DNA from: Providencia rettgeri
GTDB lineage: Bacteria; Pseudomonadota; Gammaproteobacteria; Enterobacterales; Enterobacteriaceae
NCBI RefSeq assembly: GCF_013702265.1
Contig: NZ_CP059348.1
Coordinates: 1,674,001 to 1,738,000 of the forward strand
Direction: 5' to 3'
Length of the DNA stretch: 64,000 bases
This document shows, in pieces, positions 26,619 to 37,396 of this stretch. Numbering within the stretch: the stretch's first letter is position 1; each line of letters begins with the position of its first letter. The position numbers were made by a program, and so were the translations under genes. Below the pieces are notes generated by a model, which was not told the origin of the DNA, did not search any database, and saw only the letters and a list, made by a program, of their open reading frames with translations.

Positions 26619-28661
26619 TCAATTTCCTTCGGGAAAGGTCAATGTTGCCCCCGGTGCTTCGCGGCTTAAATGAATAAAATTCAAATGCTTCTCATACTGG
26701 TCGAGGATATCGCTGATCACCTGCTCTTTGGTGTAATCCATTAAATCGTTAGCTTGGGTGCCTTCCCATAAATAGGTTTCAAGGCGGTAATAGTGGGATT
26801 TACCAGAGCGAGCGCGGTAGGTAAAGCTTGGCACCGTATAGCGACGTGGCCAGATTTGGTAGATAAAACTTTGCTCTTCTTCTAAATCGACCACTAACTC
26901 TAAATGATTAAGTCGCTCTTCTTCGGCAAGAGGATGGATCGCAAATTCCACCTTAGCGCCACGCAACTCCAGCTCTTTCGCCACATCTTGCATCGCGGGA
27001 ATACAGACTAAATCTAACATCCGTTGGGTATAGGTGGTGCCCGGGAAATTCATCACGCGTCCCAGACGCTGTTTCCACTTAATGGGCTCATTACCATACA
27101 GCGGCGCAGGGGCATTGGTATTAATGGCACTGACGCGGCGATAATCTTCAAACCGCAATGACTTATACAGCCCTGCCATAATAAAGAAGATCACAAAACT
27201 AAACGGCAACCCCATAATCACGGTGGTGTTTTGCAGGGCGGGCACTCCATCGGTCATTAACATCCCGAGAGTGAGTAAACCAATGGCTACTGACCAAAAA
27301 ATTCGCAGCCAATTGGGGGAATCATGATTAATATCGCTCAGTTTTGAGGTGAAATTCCCCAGCACTAACGAGCCAGAATCCGCTGATGTCACGTAAAAAA
27401 GTAACCCCGTGATGGTGGCAACGGAGGCGGTTAATCCAAACCCCGGATATAACTCGAGTAGGGAATAAAACCCTTTCTCGGGAGCCTCTAATACCGTTTC
27501 GGCCAACGCTTTATTGCCATGAATAATTTCATATAGAGCGCTATTACCAAAGATAGAGAGCCAAAGTAGCGTGAAGACAAACGGGATGATCAGCGTGCCA
27601 ATCACAAACTGGCGAATGGTGCGACCACGGGAAATTCGTGCCAAAAACAGCCCAACAAAAGGCGACCATGCTACCCACCATGCCCAGAAAAACAGCGTCC
27701 AGCTATTCATCCAGTCAGTCGGTCTATCAAACGCAAAACTGTTCAGGGTCATGCCCATAAAACGGTTCACATAATCTCCGACGTTGAGTACCAGCGCGTT
27801 GAGCAGAAATTCAGTATCCCCTACAAATAAGATAAACAGGATTAGCCCCAATGCCAGCAGCACGTTGAGTTCCGAGAGAATGCGGATCCCTTTATTGACT
27901 CCCGATGTGGCAGAAATCACCGCCATGATCACCGAAAGAAAAATCAGCCCGCCTTGCACCGTTAGCCCTTGGGGAAGGTCAAACAGCACTTTTAGCCCGT
28001 AATTGAGCTGTACTACACCAATACCGAGGGTAGTGGCGATACCGAAAATCGTCCCGAGCACGGCGGCGATATCCACTGTATGGCCAATCGGTCCGTTAAT
28101 TCGATTACCAAAAATCGGATATAGGGCAGAACGGATGGTTAATGGCAAATTATAGCGATAACTAAAGTACCCGAGCGCGATGCCCATCAAGGCGTACATT
28201 GACCAGCCCGTGAGTCCATAGTGAAACAGTGTCCACACCATCGACTGACGAGCCGCTTCAAGAGTTTCGCCTTCACCCGTTGGCGGTAACATATATTGAG
28301 TGACCGGTTCAGCCACTGAGAAAAACATCAAATCAATGCCGATCCCCGCGGCAAACAGCATCGCCGACCAGCTGAGCAAACTAAATTCCGGTTTGGATTG
28401 TTCTGGTCCCAGTTTGATATTCCCAAAGCGTGAGGTCGCGATAAAAATCACAAAAACGATATACAAGGTGGCGGCGAGTAAGTAATACCACCCGAAGGTT
28501 TTTGACACCCAACCCAGTGTTGCAACAATCCATTGATTTGCGGTGTCAGTCATCAGAATGGTGAAAAAAGAAAACGCCAGTATTAAGGCGGCGGAGGTAA
28601 AAAAAACAACGTGATTAAGTTGGTCTTTCTGCCCATTTTTTGGACTTTTTGAATTTGTCAT
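26619..28661 (-). CDS. betT: High-affinity choline transporter BetT
   Basis: BetT (680 aa from ATG 28661) is a BCCT-family, proton-driven choline importer that supplies the betaine pathway under osmotic stress. It has twelve predicted membrane helices and the BCCT signature with WTLFFWAWWVAWSPFVGLFLARISRGRT. A long C-terminal cytoplasmic domain (about residues 510-680), typical of osmosensing BetT, is complete. The sequence is highly similar to E. coli BetT throughout. It is divergent from betIBA, the standard layout. Confidence 0.97.
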   Translation of the reverse strand: MTNSKSPKNGQKDQLNHVVFFTSAALILAFSFFTILMTDTANQWIVATLGWVSKTFGWYYLLAATLYIVFVIFIATSRFGNIKLGPEQSKPEFSLLSWSAMLFAAGIGIDLMFFSVAEPVTQYMLPPTGEGETLEAARQSMVWTLFHYGLTGWSMYALMGIALGYFSYRYNLPLTIRSALYPIFGNRINGPIGHTVDIAAVLGTIFGIATTLGIGVVQLNYGLKVLFDLPQGLTVQGGLIFLSVIMAVISATSGVNKGIRILSELNVLLALGLILFILFVGDTEFLLNALVLNVGDYVNRFMGMTLNSFAFDRPTDWMNSWTLFFWAWWVAWSPFVGLFLARISRGRTIRQFVIGTLIIPFVFTLLWLSIFGNSALYEIIHGNKALAETVLEAPEKGFYSLLELYPGFGLTASVATITGLLFYVTSADSGSLVLGNFTSKLSDINHDSPNWLRIFWSVAIGLLTLGMLMTDGVPALQNTTVIMGLPFSFVIFFIMAGLYKSLRFEDYRRVSAINTNAPAPLYGNEPIKWKQRLGRVMNFPGTTYTQRMLDLVCIPAMQDVAKELELRGAKVEFAIHPLAEEERLNHLELVVDLEEEQSFIYQIWPRRYTVPSFTYRARSGKSHYYRLETYLWEGTQANDLMDYTKEQVISDILDQYEKHLNFIHLSREAPGATLTFPEGN

Positions 28662-28802
28662 TGGCAGTTCCACAGTTTTATCTGGATGAAAATTTAAAAT
28701 GAAATTATTTACTAACGCATTGAATTATTAGTAAATATTTAAAATTTCACGGGTATCTCCTCGAGTAATTTGTGAATGAATTGTTGTAAACCATAGTTAA
28801 TA

Positions 28803-28822
28803 TTGATTGAACATTCAATTAA
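28803..28822. promoter_or_regulatory. Likely BetI operator between betT and betI
   Basis: TTGATTGAAC/ATTCAATTAA is a 20-base near-perfect inverted repeat (8 of 10 positions), with the core ATTGAA-CA-TTCAAT. It lies in the betT-betI divergent gap, 48 bases before the betI ATG, where the choline-responsive TetR-type repressor BetI is known to bind in E. coli. Confidence 0.65.
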
Positions 28823-28870
28823 AAAATCGTTTAATGAATGGGTTCAATGGTCTTATTAGGTCTTCATGCC

Positions 28871-29473
28871 ATGCCGAAAATAGGCGTTCAATCGATACGT
28901 AAACAGCAGTTAATTCAGGCCACTTTAGCGGTCATCAACGAAGTGGGAATGCAAGAAGCCAGCTTTGTGCTGATCGCCCGTAAAGCGGGGGTATCTACTG
29001 GGATTATTAGCCACTATTTCCGTGATAAAAGCGGTTTATTGGAAGCCACCATGCGCCATATCCAGTATCAATTAGGGTTTGGTATTGCGATGCGACTCAG
29101 ATTATTGAGTGGTGAAAATCCTAAAGCGCGAATTCAGGCGATTGTGGAAGGGAACTTTGACTCCACCCAAATCAGTGAAGCCGCGATGAAAACGTGGCTG
29201 GCATTTTGGGCGAGCAGTATGCATCAACCAAATCTGAACCGCTTACAGCGGGTGAATGACCGCCGCTTATATTCAAACCTCAGCTATGAATTTGGGAGAG
29301 TGCTAAATAAACCTGCTGCACGCCGTGCTGCTAAAGGTTTGGCTGCCTTGATTGATGGATTATGGCTACGTAGTGCGCTGAGCAATGAGTCTTTTCCTGT
29401 GACGGAAGCGCTCAGCATCACTAACGAGTATATCGATATGCAATTGGCACGTGCAGGAGACCATTCGACCTAA
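28871..29473 (+). CDS. betI: Choline-responsive repressor BetI
   Basis: BetI (200 aa from ATG 28871) is a TetR-family repressor that releases the bet genes when choline is present. The start [15 protein letters not shown] aligns with E. coli BetI, so the longer frame from 28838 is not used. The helix-turn-helix is about residues 29-48 ([19 protein letters not shown]). The C-terminal domain has [12 protein letters not shown] and [10 protein letters not shown]. It heads the betIBA operon. Confidence 0.96.
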   Translation: MPKIGVQSIRKQQLIQATLAVINEVGMQEASFVLIARKAGVSTGIISHYFRDKSGLLEATMRHIQYQLGFGIAMRLRLLSGENPKARIQAIVEGNFDSTQISEAAMKTWLAFWASSMHQPNLNRLQRVNDRRLYSNLSYEFGRVLNKPAARRAAKGLAALIDGLWLRSALSNESFPVTEALSITNEYIDMQLARAGDHST

Positions 29474-29494
29474 CTATTTTTCAAAGGAGACGTT

Positions 29495-30973
29495 ATGCAA
29501 CATCCACCGATTCATAAGCTTTACATTCATGGCGGATATGTCGACAGTTCACAACCTGAATGCGGGCAGTTTGAAGCAATCAACCCAGCCAATGGCGACG
29601 TGATTGCACATTTGCAATCAGCTAGCATCGACGATATTCACTGGGCGGTGGAAAGTGCAAAACAGGGGCAAAAAATTTGGGCGGCAATGACCGCGATGGA
29701 GCGCTCACGTATTTTGCGCCGTGCCGTGGATATTTTACGTGAACGTAATGATGAACTCGCCTATTTAGAAACCCTCGATACGGGGAAGCCACTTTCTGAA
29801 ACGCGCTTTGTGGATATTGTGACGGGCGCGGATGTTCTTGAATACTATGCGGGCTTGATCCCCGCTCTAGAAGGGCAGCAAATTCCGCTACGTGAAACCT
29901 CGTTTGTCTATACTCGCCGTGAACCCTTGGGGGTTGTTGCGGGGATTGGCGCATGGAACTATCCCATTCAAATTGCGTTATGGAAATCCGCACCAGCACT
30001 GGCGGCGGGTAACGCCATGGTATTTAAACCCAGCGAAGTTACCTCATTAACCGCATTAAAGCTGGCGGAAATCTACACGGAAGCGGGTTTACCTTCGGGG
30101 GTGTTTAACGTGGTAACAGGAATGGGCGGTGAAGTGGGTCAATGGCTAACAGAACACCCTGATATCGCCAAAATCTCATTTACCGGTGGCGTCCCGACAG
30201 GGAAAAAAGTGATGTCCAATGCCTCTAGTTCAAGCCTTAAAGAAGTGACCATGGAGCTGGGCGGAAAATCGCCGCTGATTATTTTTGATGATGCCGATTT
30301 AGACAAAGCCGCTGATATCGCCATGATGGCGAACTTTTATAGCTCTGGGCAAGTGTGCACCAACGGGACGCGAGTATTTATCCCAGAAAACCTGAAAGCC
30401 GATTTTGAAGCCAAAATCGCGGAGCGCGTTGCTCGCATTCGTATTGGCTCACCAACCGATGAAAATACCAATTTTGGGCCTTTGGTCAGCTTCAAGCATC
30501 TGGACAATGTACTGCGCTATATCGAGATTGGCAAGGCGCAAGGGGCGACAGTGTTATGTGGCGGTGAGCGTCTGATGACTGAATCGCTGGCAACCGGTGC
30601 TTATGTGGCACCGACGGTGTTTACTGATTGCACAGATGAAATGCAAATCACCCAAGAAGAGATTTTTGGCCCTGTGATGAGCATTTTAAGCTATCGCACA
30701 GAAGATGAGGTGATTGAGCGAGCAAATCACTCGATTTATGGTTTAGCCGCTGGGATTGTCACGCAAGATCTCGCTCGTGCTCATCGCGTTATTCACCAAT
30801 TGGAAGCGGGAATTTGCTGGATCAATACTTGGGGAGAATCTCCTGCACAAATGCCAGTGGGGGGTTATAAGCATTCCGGTGTCGGTCGTGAAAATGGCCT
30901 AATGACGCTGCAAAATTACACTCAAATCAAATCCATTCAAGTTGAACTCGGAGAGTTTTCATCCATTTTTTAA
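29495..30973 (+). CDS. betB: Betaine aldehyde dehydrogenase BetB
   Basis: BetB (492 aa) oxidises betaine aldehyde to glycine betaine with NAD(P)+. It has the aldehyde dehydrogenase motifs [28 protein letters not shown], the catalytic Glu in [10 protein letters not shown] and the catalytic Cys in [11 protein letters not shown]. The ribosome site AAAGGAG is strong. It is 21 bases after betI and 33 bases before betA. Confidence 0.97.
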   Translation: MQHPPIHKLYIHGGYVDSSQPECGQFEAINPANGDVIAHLQSASIDDIHWAVESAKQGQKIWAAMTAMERSRILRRAVDILRERNDELAYLETLDTGKPLSETRFVDIVTGADVLEYYAGLIPALEGQQIPLRETSFVYTRREPLGVVAGIGAWNYPIQIALWKSAPALAAGNAMVFKPSEVTSLTALKLAEIYTEAGLPSGVFNVVTGMGGEVGQWLTEHPDIAKISFTGGVPTGKKVMSNASSSSLKEVTMELGGKSPLIIFDDADLDKAADIAMMANFYSSGQVCTNGTRVFIPENLKADFEAKIAERVARIRIGSPTDENTNFGPLVSFKHLDNVLRYIEIGKAQGATVLCGGERLMTESLATGAYVAPTVFTDCTDEMQITQEEIFGPVMSILSYRTEDEVIERANHSIYGLAAGIVTQDLARAHRVIHQLEAGICWINTWGESPAQMPVGGYKHSGVGRENGLMTLQNYTQIKSIQVELGEFSSIF

Positions 30974-31006
30974 TCATTTAATTTGACTGAAACAGAGGAG
31001 ATAACA

Positions 31007-32674
31007 ATGGTCTATGACTACATTATTATCGGTGCTGGTTCAGCCGGTAACGTTCTTGCTACCCGCCTGACAGAAGATACTGATGTTACTGTGCTGCTCC
31101 TTGAAGCAGGAGGACCGGATCACCGGTTCGACTTTCGCACACAAATGCCAGCGGCATTAGCTTACCCACTTCAGGGGCGCCGTTATAACTGGGCGTATGA
31201 AACAGAGCCTGAGCCTCATATGAACAACCGCCGCATGGAATGTGGGCGCGGTAAAGGGCTTGGCGGCTCTTCATTGATTAACGGCATGTGTTATATCCGT
31301 GGAAATGCCATGGACTTTGATGGCTGGGCGCAAGCGCCAGGGCTAGAAGATTGGGCATATGCCAACTGTTTACCGTATTTCCGTAAAGCAGAAACCCGCG
31401 ATATTGGTGGAAATGATTACCACGGCGACCAAGGTCCCGTGAGTGTGACGACGCCAAAACCCAAAAATAATGTGCTATTCCACGCGATGGTTGAAGCGGG
31501 TGTTCAAGCGGGTTATCCGAGAACGGATGATTTAAACGGTTACCAGCAAGAGGGGTTTGGTCCGATGGATCGTACCGTGACGTCAAAAGGGCGCCGTGCG
31601 AGTACCGCCAGAGGGTATCTAGACCAAGCTCGCGCCCGTAAAAACTTGACGATAGTTACCCATGCCACTACGGATACCATTGAGTTTGAAGGGAAAAAAG
31701 CGGTTTCTGTGAAGTATTATTTAGGAAAGCATCAGCAAGTGCAGGTGGCGAAGGCGCGCAAAGAAGTCTTATTATGCGCTGGGGCTATCGCCTCCCCGCA
31801 AATATTGCAGCGCTCCGGTGTCGGCCCTAAAGCGGTATTAGCGCAGTTTGAGATCCCTCCCGTTCATTATCTGGAAGGTGTGGGTGAAAATTTGCAAGAC
31901 CATCTGGAAATGTACTTGCAATATGAATGTAAGCAACCCGTTTCCCTGTATCCCGCATTGAAATGGTTTAATCAGCCGATGATTGGTGCGCAGTGGTTAT
32001 TTAAAGGTACCGGTATTGGTGCCAGTAATCAGTTTGAAGCGGGTGGGTTTATTCGAAGCAGTGAAAAATTTGCATGGCCAAATATTCAATTTCACTTTTT
32101 GCCAGTGGCGATTAACTACAATGGTAGCAATGCGGTGAATCAGCACGGTTTTCAGGCTCATGTGGGATCCATGCGTTCGCCAAGTCGCGGTCGAGTGCAG
32201 ATAAAATCTCGTGACCCGCATCAACACCCTAGCATCTTGTTCAATTACATGTCTTGTGAGCAGGATTGGGAAGAGTTTCGTGCAGCGATCCGCATCACAA
32301 GGGAAATTATGGCTCAGCCAGCGTTAGACCCGTATCGAGGCGAAGAAATCAGCCCCGGTAAGCACATTGTGACCGATGAACAACTTGATCAGTTTGTACG
32401 AGAACGCGCAGAAACGGCGTTTCATCCTTGTGGAACGTGTAAAATGGGCTCGGATGAAATGGCAGTCGTCGATGGAGAGGGGCGAGTTCATGGGATTGAT
32501 AACCTGCGAGTGATTGATGCATCCATTATGCCGCTGATTATTACAGGCAATTTAAATGCCACAACCATTATGATTGCGGAAAAAATAGCGGACAAAATTC
32601 GCGGTCGAGAACCATTAGCACCCAGCCAGGCTCCTTATTTTAAAGCGGGTAGTCAGGCAGCTAGAGCAGGCTAA
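31007..32674 (+). CDS. betA: Choline dehydrogenase BetA
   Basis: BetA (555 aa) is the membrane-associated FAD enzyme of the GMC oxidoreductase family that oxidises choline to betaine aldehyde. It has the N-terminal dinucleotide site [17 protein letters not shown], the GMC signatures [15 protein letters not shown] and [15 protein letters not shown], and the catalytic His in [11 protein letters not shown]. The ATG at 31007 has a GAGGAG ribosome site; the longer frame does not. It closes the betIBA operon and is followed by a terminator. Confidence 0.97.
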   Translation: MVYDYIIIGAGSAGNVLATRLTEDTDVTVLLLEAGGPDHRFDFRTQMPAALAYPLQGRRYNWAYETEPEPHMNNRRMECGRGKGLGGSSLINGMCYIRGNAMDFDGWAQAPGLEDWAYANCLPYFRKAETRDIGGNDYHGDQGPVSVTTPKPKNNVLFHAMVEAGVQAGYPRTDDLNGYQQEGFGPMDRTVTSKGRRASTARGYLDQARARKNLTIVTHATTDTIEFEGKKAVSVKYYLGKHQQVQVAKARKEVLLCAGAIASPQILQRSGVGPKAVLAQFEIPPVHYLEGVGENLQDHLEMYLQYECKQPVSLYPALKWFNQPMIGAQWLFKGTGIGASNQFEAGGFIRSSEKFAWPNIQFHFLPVAINYNGSNAVNQHGFQAHVGSMRSPSRGRVQIKSRDPHQHPSILFNYMSCEQDWEEFRAAIRITREIMAQPALDPYRGEEISPGKHIVTDEQLDQFVRERAETAFHPCGTCKMGSDEMAVVDGEGRVHGIDNLRVIDASIMPLIITGNLNATTIMIAEKIADKIRGREPLAPSQAPYFKAGSQAARAG

Positions 32675-32702
32675 AACGTGGTTTATGGGTGACGTATTTT
32701 AT

Positions 32703-32727
32703 GGGTGAGGGGACGTCCTCACCCTTT
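32703..32727 (+). terminator. Intrinsic terminator after betIBA
   Basis: GGGTGAGG (32703-32710) pairs with CCTCACCC (32717-32724) around a 6-base loop, followed by TTT. It ends the bet operon. Confidence 0.7.
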
Positions 32728-32917
32728 GTGTTATTTATCCACAATTAAGTTAGGGAAATGAGCCATGACGCTTGGAGTGAATAGGGCAAGGTAAGTATTC
32801 GAAATAAGATATAAAACAGATTTATACTTTTTATTTAATAAAGGGTAGAGTATTGAATTGAAAGGTTCATATTTGGATGTGTAATCTGAAATTTAACGCT
32901 ATTGGTGTCAATCTGAC

Positions 32918-32943
32918 AAAAAAATCCTCCAAACGAAGGAGGA
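32918..32943 (-). terminator. Intrinsic terminator downstream of cutA
   Basis: On the minus strand TCCTCC (32943-32938) pairs with GGAGGA (32930-32925), followed by seven T residues (32924-32918). It is about 135 bases downstream of the cutA stop. Apart from this and the betA terminator, the betA-cutA gap (32675-33077) holds nothing I can support. Confidence 0.65.
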
Positions 32944-33077
32944 AAATAAATATTAAGCGAGACTACTTATATAACACTAATTTTGTATTTACCAAAGCTG
33001 ACCAGCTAATAAAAATGATCATAATTTGCTATATGAAAAAGGAATGTAAACCGAAAATAATATGGCAAGTATGAATA

Positions 33078-33425
33078 TTAACGGACAGAATTAACCAGCC
33101 ACTGTAAATAATTATCTTCAACTTGGTTCGGGTCTAACCGAATTAATTCAGGAATTTCATAGGGATGAATTTCCTTGATAGCATCAAATAACGCTTGTTG
33201 ATTACCAATCGTACTTTTTATCAGTAATAGAATTTCATTATCTTCCGTCACATTTCCTTTCCACAAATAGACTGATTTCATTTCTGGTAATAATGAAACA
33301 CAGGCAGCAAGGTGGTTATTCAACAGGTATTGTGCAATTTTTATCGCGCTTTCTTGGCTATTAGTTGTGCTTAAAACGATACAAGGTTGTTGTTGGCTCT
33401 TATAATGATTATCGTCAAATGTCAT
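33078..33425 (-). CDS. cutA: Divalent-cation tolerance protein CutA
   Basis: CutA (115 aa) is a small trimeric protein linked to copper and divalent metal tolerance; its exact role is unsettled. It has the family pattern IVLSTTNSQESAIKIAQYLL, AACVSLLPEMKSVYLWKG and HPYEIPELIRL. It is normal length. In many enterobacteria cutA is with dsbD and groES; here it stands alone between bet genes and a DASS transporter. Confidence 0.93.
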   Translation of the reverse strand: MTFDDNHYKSQQQPCIVLSTTNSQESAIKIAQYLLNNHLAACVSLLPEMKSVYLWKGNVTEDNEILLLIKSTIGNQQALFDAIKEIHPYEIPELIRLDPNQVEDNYLQWLVNSVR

Positions 33426-34122
33426 TTCAATCTCCTTTATTTAAAGGGCTTATTTAAATGAGTAGTCTGATTCATTCTAGCTTAGCTGCCCATAAGAAAA
33501 CGTAGCCACATAATGATACAAATAGAGAAGTGCGTTATTAATGTGGAGGTGATTATTACTTATAACGATTATCTTATTGGGTAATGAATTGGCTGCCCAT
33601 GAGATAACAATATATTTACTCTAATAGCTTAAGGCTTGAGCTAAATAATTTCATTAATCAATTAGCCTGTTTGATTTTTATTCGCTCTAATAAACTAAAG
33701 TAAATCTATTTACAAGGTGCTTTATTGCTATTTTTGATTAATTATGAGTAATTCGATTCAGCATTAAGTTTTAGATAGGTAAATATCAATAATTATTGAA
33801 TTTTTGTATATTAATTGAGTTTTGGGAAATATTTTAATATTTAATCGCTTTAATCCGATGGAAGAGTTAGTGACGTTTTTACGTATAAATGTTACTCGTT
33901 TTTATTTTGCAGCCACTTTTAACTCACTTTAAGGGAGTGTGACTGTTTGTGAATTTCAATTACATTTTGTTACATAATGGCTTGAAATTCATATGAAACT
34001 CAGTAACCAAATGATAACGATCAATATTTTCAGATGATTATTTGCTAACATCAACTGAGAATAAAAAAATATATATTGCACTTTCTCTGTCATTCCATCT
34101 CAAAAACTGTATGGATACCCTT
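33426..34122. other. Long AT-rich intergenic region with an imperfect direct repeat
   Basis: About 700 bases separate cutA from the DASS transporter. A 20-base direct repeat (33482-33501 and 33589-33608, 17 of 20 identical, with GCTGCCCAT at the core) lies nearer cutA. Nothing else stands out; no open frame is convincing. It probably carries the transporter's promoter. Confidence 0.45.
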
Positions 34123-35595
34123 ATGAATAAACTGACTCCGTTAAAACCGATACCCACTTTAATCGCCGTCGCGATAACGTTAATTATCTGGTTTGCTATT
34201 CCTGTTCCTGAAGGTGTTAATCCGAATGCATGGCATTTATTAGCCCTGTTTGTCGGAACTATCGCCGCGATTATCGGTAAAGCATTACCAATTGGTGGTG
34301 TTTCTATTGTTGCTATTTCATTGGTGGCCGCGACAGGCGTCACTAATCCAGAATCGACGAAAGGCGCGATTGCAGATGCATTAAGTGGTTTTTCCAATGA
34401 CCTGATTTGGCTGATTGGTATTTCCATCATGGTCTCCATGAGCTTGAATAAAACGGGGCTGGGAGCGCGTATTGGTTATTACGTTATTTCTCTGTTTGGT
34501 AAAAAAACCATTGGGATTGCATACTCATTGGCTATTGCAGAAACCATTCTTGCACCGGTGACACCAAGTAACACCGCGCGAGGCGGGGGGATTATTCACC
34601 CGATTATGCGTTCGATTTCAGACAGTTTTGGATCTAAGGCGGAAGACGGCACTTCAGGGAAAATAGGGCGCTACCTCTCTTTAGTGAACTACAATATCAA
34701 CCCAATTACCTCTGCGATGTTTATTACGGCAACAGCACCGAACCCATTGATTGTGAGCTTAATTGTCAGTGAAGCGGGTAAAGGCAATGAGCTAACTTGG
34801 GGAATGTGGGCGATTGCGGCATTCGTACCGGCGATTGTCTCTTTGATTTTAATGCCACTGGTTATTTACTTCATGTATAAGCCAGAAATTACTTCTACAC
34901 CGGATGCGCCTAATTTCGCCAAAGAGCGTTTACAACAATTAGGCCCCATTTCACTGCCAGAAATGATCACTTTAGGGGTTTTCATCCTGTTATTAATGAT
35001 GTGGGCAGGGGTTCCTGAAATGCTGTTTGGCCCATCATTTAGCGTGAATGCGACGACGGCAGCCTTTATTGGTCTGAGCGTATTATTGGGCACTGGGGTG
35101 ATTAACTGGGATGATGTCCTGAAAAATAAAGGGGCATGGGATACCGTTGTTTGGTTTGCCGCACTGGTAATGATGGCAAGCTTCTTAGGTAAATTAGGTC
35201 TGATTAAGTGGATGTCTGTCACAGTGGGAAGCTCCATTGATAGCATGGGAATTAGTTGGGTTTGGGGTACCTTAATTTTGGTGCTTATCTATGTTTACTC
35301 CCACTATTTCTTCGCCAGTACTACGGCGCACATTACCGCAATGTTCGGGGCTTTCTTTGCGGCGGGTCTCGCATTAGGTGCACCGCCAATGCTGTTAGGT
35401 TTAACCTTAGCATTCTCCTCATCCTTAATGATGTCATTAACTCACTACGGCACGGGTACAGCACCGATTATCTTCGGTTCGGGCTATGCCACACTGGGCG
35501 AATGGTGGAAAGCAGGCTTTGTGATGAGTGTGGTTAACTTAATTATTTGGATCAGTTTAGGGAGTATTTGGTGGAAATTTCTGGGTTACTGGTAA
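34123..35595 (+). CDS. DASS family anion (dicarboxylate/citrate-type) transporter
   Basis: This 490-aa inner membrane protein has 11-14 hydrophobic segments and belongs to the divalent anion:sodium symporter/antiporter (DASS) family, alongside CitT, TtdT and YbhI. The family motif LAPVTPSNTARGGGI (about residues 147-161) is present, and the second substrate loop has TGTAPIIFGSGY. The ATG at 34123 fits a GGA ribosome site; upstream ATGs give a non-hydrophobic extension. The substrate (malate, succinate, tartrate or 2-oxoglutarate) cannot be told apart by sequence. It stands alone. Confidence 0.85.
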   Translation: MNKLTPLKPIPTLIAVAITLIIWFAIPVPEGVNPNAWHLLALFVGTIAAIIGKALPIGGVSIVAISLVAATGVTNPESTKGAIADALSGFSNDLIWLIGISIMVSMSLNKTGLGARIGYYVISLFGKKTIGIAYSLAIAETILAPVTPSNTARGGGIIHPIMRSISDSFGSKAEDGTSGKIGRYLSLVNYNINPITSAMFITATAPNPLIVSLIVSEAGKGNELTWGMWAIAAFVPAIVSLILMPLVIYFMYKPEITSTPDAPNFAKERLQQLGPISLPEMITLGVFILLLMMWAGVPEMLFGPSFSVNATTAAFIGLSVLLGTGVINWDDVLKNKGAWDTVVWFAALVMMASFLGKLGLIKWMSVTVGSSIDSMGISWVWGTLILVLIYVYSHYFFASTTAHITAMFGAFFAAGLALGAPPMLLGLTLAFSSSLMMSLTHYGTGTAPIIFGSGYATLGEWWKAGFVMSVVNLIIWISLGSIWWKFLGYW

Positions 35596-35630
35596 TGCCA
35601 TTGAAGATTAACTAAAAATACTTATTCATC

Positions 35631-35659
35631 AAAAGCCGGAATTATCTTCCGGCTTTTTT
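35631..35659 (+). terminator. Intrinsic terminator after the DASS transporter
   Basis: AAAAGCCGGAA (35631-35641) pairs with TTCCGGCTTTT (35647-35657) and ends in a T run. Confidence 0.9.
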
Positions 35660-35869
35660 ATCCTCTATAGACTGTGAGTGAAATTATATTTTACTGGGCG
35701 AAAAATCATAAAATTTAAACCTTAAATTAGTGAATTCATTGAAATAAATAGGGCAATTAAATATTCAATGGAAACAAGCTTTTTTAATTTAAAGCAGCTA
35801 TGATTAATACTAAGGCATGTTGTAGGGTTTTAATGTAATCCGATATAAACAAAGATAAATAGGTTAAAA

Positions 35870-36190
35870 ATGAAAAAGACAGTATTAGTATTGGGTATGG
35901 CGGGTATGATGGCATTGTTGTCAGCGTGTTCAGACGAGAAAAAAGAGATTGCAGAGTATCGTTCTGAGTTCGTAAACAACTGTGTAAAAGCAGCAGGCGA
36001 ATCTGATGCAGAAACCGCGCAAGCTATTAGCGCAATCTGTGGCTGCGCTTACGATAAAACTGTTGAAAAATATGGTTTAAAAGAATTTAAACGTTTAGAC
36101 AGCGAACTGCAAAAATCACCTGCTGCTGCGCCTGAATTCCAACAAACTATGATTTCATTTGTTCAAGAGTGTGCGACTAACGCGCGTTAA
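35870..36190 (+). CDS. Small lipoprotein with conserved cysteines
   Basis: This 106-aa protein has a lipoprotein signal peptide with the lipobox LLSAC (Cys at residue 20), so it is probably anchored to the outer or inner membrane. The mature part is about 87 residues, largely helical, with four more cysteines (VNNCVK, ICGCAY, VQECAT) that could form two disulfides. I do not recognise the family. It is alone between two terminators. Confidence 0.75.
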   Translation: MKKTVLVLGMAGMMALLSACSDEKKEIAEYRSEFVNNCVKAAGESDAETAQAISAICGCAYDKTVEKYGLKEFKRLDSELQKSPAAAPEFQQTMISFVQECATNAR

Positions 36191-36216
36191 TTGAATAGCT
36201 TTAGTCATTGTTAAAT

Positions 36217-36248
36217 AAAGCCACGGTGATGAAAAATCCCGTGGCTTT
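36217..36248. terminator. Intrinsic terminator after the small lipoprotein gene
   Basis: AAAGCCACGG (36217-36226) pairs perfectly with CCGTGGCTTT (36239-36248). It lies between two convergent genes and may act both ways. Confidence 0.8.
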
Positions 36249-36295
36249 GCTGTTTTTAGGACTGGTTTTTAAATCAACGCTTATTTAAAGCTACT

Positions 36296-37387
36296 TTATT
36301 TAAATAACTGCTTAAATTGATGCGGAGCACAGCGTAAATATTGTGGTGCTACATTAATTTGTTCATTGAGAACACTGGCGGCACGCCATGGCCAGCGCGG
36401 TTCGTATAAAATACCGCGACCAATCGCAATAAAGTCAGCTTGCCCAGTCGCAATAATCGCTTCTGCTTGATGAGGTTCGGTGATCAGTCCTACAGCAATC
36501 ACTGGCATATCGGTATGTTCGTGAATCGCTTGTGCCAGTGGCACTTGGTAATTTGGACTAACAGGGATCTGCTGCTTGTCTGACAATCCACCGGAAGAAA
36601 CGTGGATATAATTGCACCCTAATTCTTCCAGCACTTCAGTGAGTTCAATAGATTGTGTCAAATCCCAGCCTCCAGCGACCCAATCTGTTGCTGAAATACG
36701 GATACCGATAGCAATATTTGGACTGACTGTCGCACGCACTTTACGAAATACATCCACTAAAAATCGAGTACGGTTAGCAAAACTGCCACCATATTCATCT
36801 TGTCGCTGATTGGCGATAGGAGATAGGAATTCATGCAGTAAATAGCCATGAGCTGCATGAATTTCAATTAAATCAAAACCCGCTTGTTCAGCGCGTTTTG
36901 CGGAATCTACAAACTGTTGGGTGATTTCGTGGATCTTATTCACAGTGAGAGCCTTCGGTGGATAGCTGTCACCAAAAGGCAGGGCGGATGGCGCTACCGT
37001 TTGCCAACCATGCTGATCTTCTGGTGCTAAGTTTTGTCCACCTTCCCACGGTAGTGCGCAGGATGCTTTTCTGCCTGCATGGGCAATTTGAATTCCTAAT
37101 TTTGCATTGGCAAAACTCTTGATGTTCGTTAATAGGGTTTTAAACGCCTGCGTTTGAGCATCATTCCATAAACCTAAATCTTGGTAAGTAATTCGCCCAT
37201 CGGGGGTTACAGCACTCGCTTCGACAATCACAAGGGAGGCGCCGGATAAGGCCAGGTTCATATAATGAGCCTGATGCCAAGGACTGATGAGACCTTCATG
37301 TGCGGAGTATTGGCACATAGGTGGCACAATAATGCGGTTAGTTAGCTGAACTTGACCTAAGTTAGCCGGTGAAAATAGGTAACTCAT
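36296..37387 (-). CDS. NADH:flavin oxidoreductase, Old Yellow Enzyme family (YqjM-like)
   Basis: The product is 363 aa from ATG 37387, where AAGGA precedes the start; an open frame extends 78 codons upstream but is AT-rich and lacks a start context. It is an FMN TIM barrel that reduces activated C=C bonds. It has the OYE motifs NRIIVPPMCQYSA, GIQIAHAGRKASC, FDLIEIHAAHGYLLHEFLSP and IAIGRGILYEP. The Cys in PPMCQYS and the short length point to the thermophilic-like/YqjM class. A pair of inverted 12-mers flanks its promoter region. Confidence 0.92.
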   Translation of the reverse strand: MSYLFSPANLGQVQLTNRIIVPPMCQYSAHEGLISPWHQAHYMNLALSGASLVIVEASAVTPDGRITYQDLGLWNDAQTQAFKTLLTNIKSFANAKLGIQIAHAGRKASCALPWEGGQNLAPEDQHGWQTVAPSALPFGDSYPPKALTVNKIHEITQQFVDSAKRAEQAGFDLIEIHAAHGYLLHEFLSPIANQRQDEYGGSFANRTRFLVDVFRKVRATVSPNIAIGIRISATDWVAGGWDLTQSIELTEVLEELGCNYIHVSSGGLSDKQQIPVSPNYQVPLAQAIHEHTDMPVIAVGLITEPHQAEAIIATGQADFIAIGRGILYEPRWPWRAASVLNEQINVAPQYLRCAPHQFKQLFK

Positions 37388-37396
37388 TCCTTTTTC

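Noticed and set aside
32877-33074. A 65-aa open frame between betA and cutA
   Set aside because: It runs through the cutA terminator hairpin and has no ribosome site or family resemblance.
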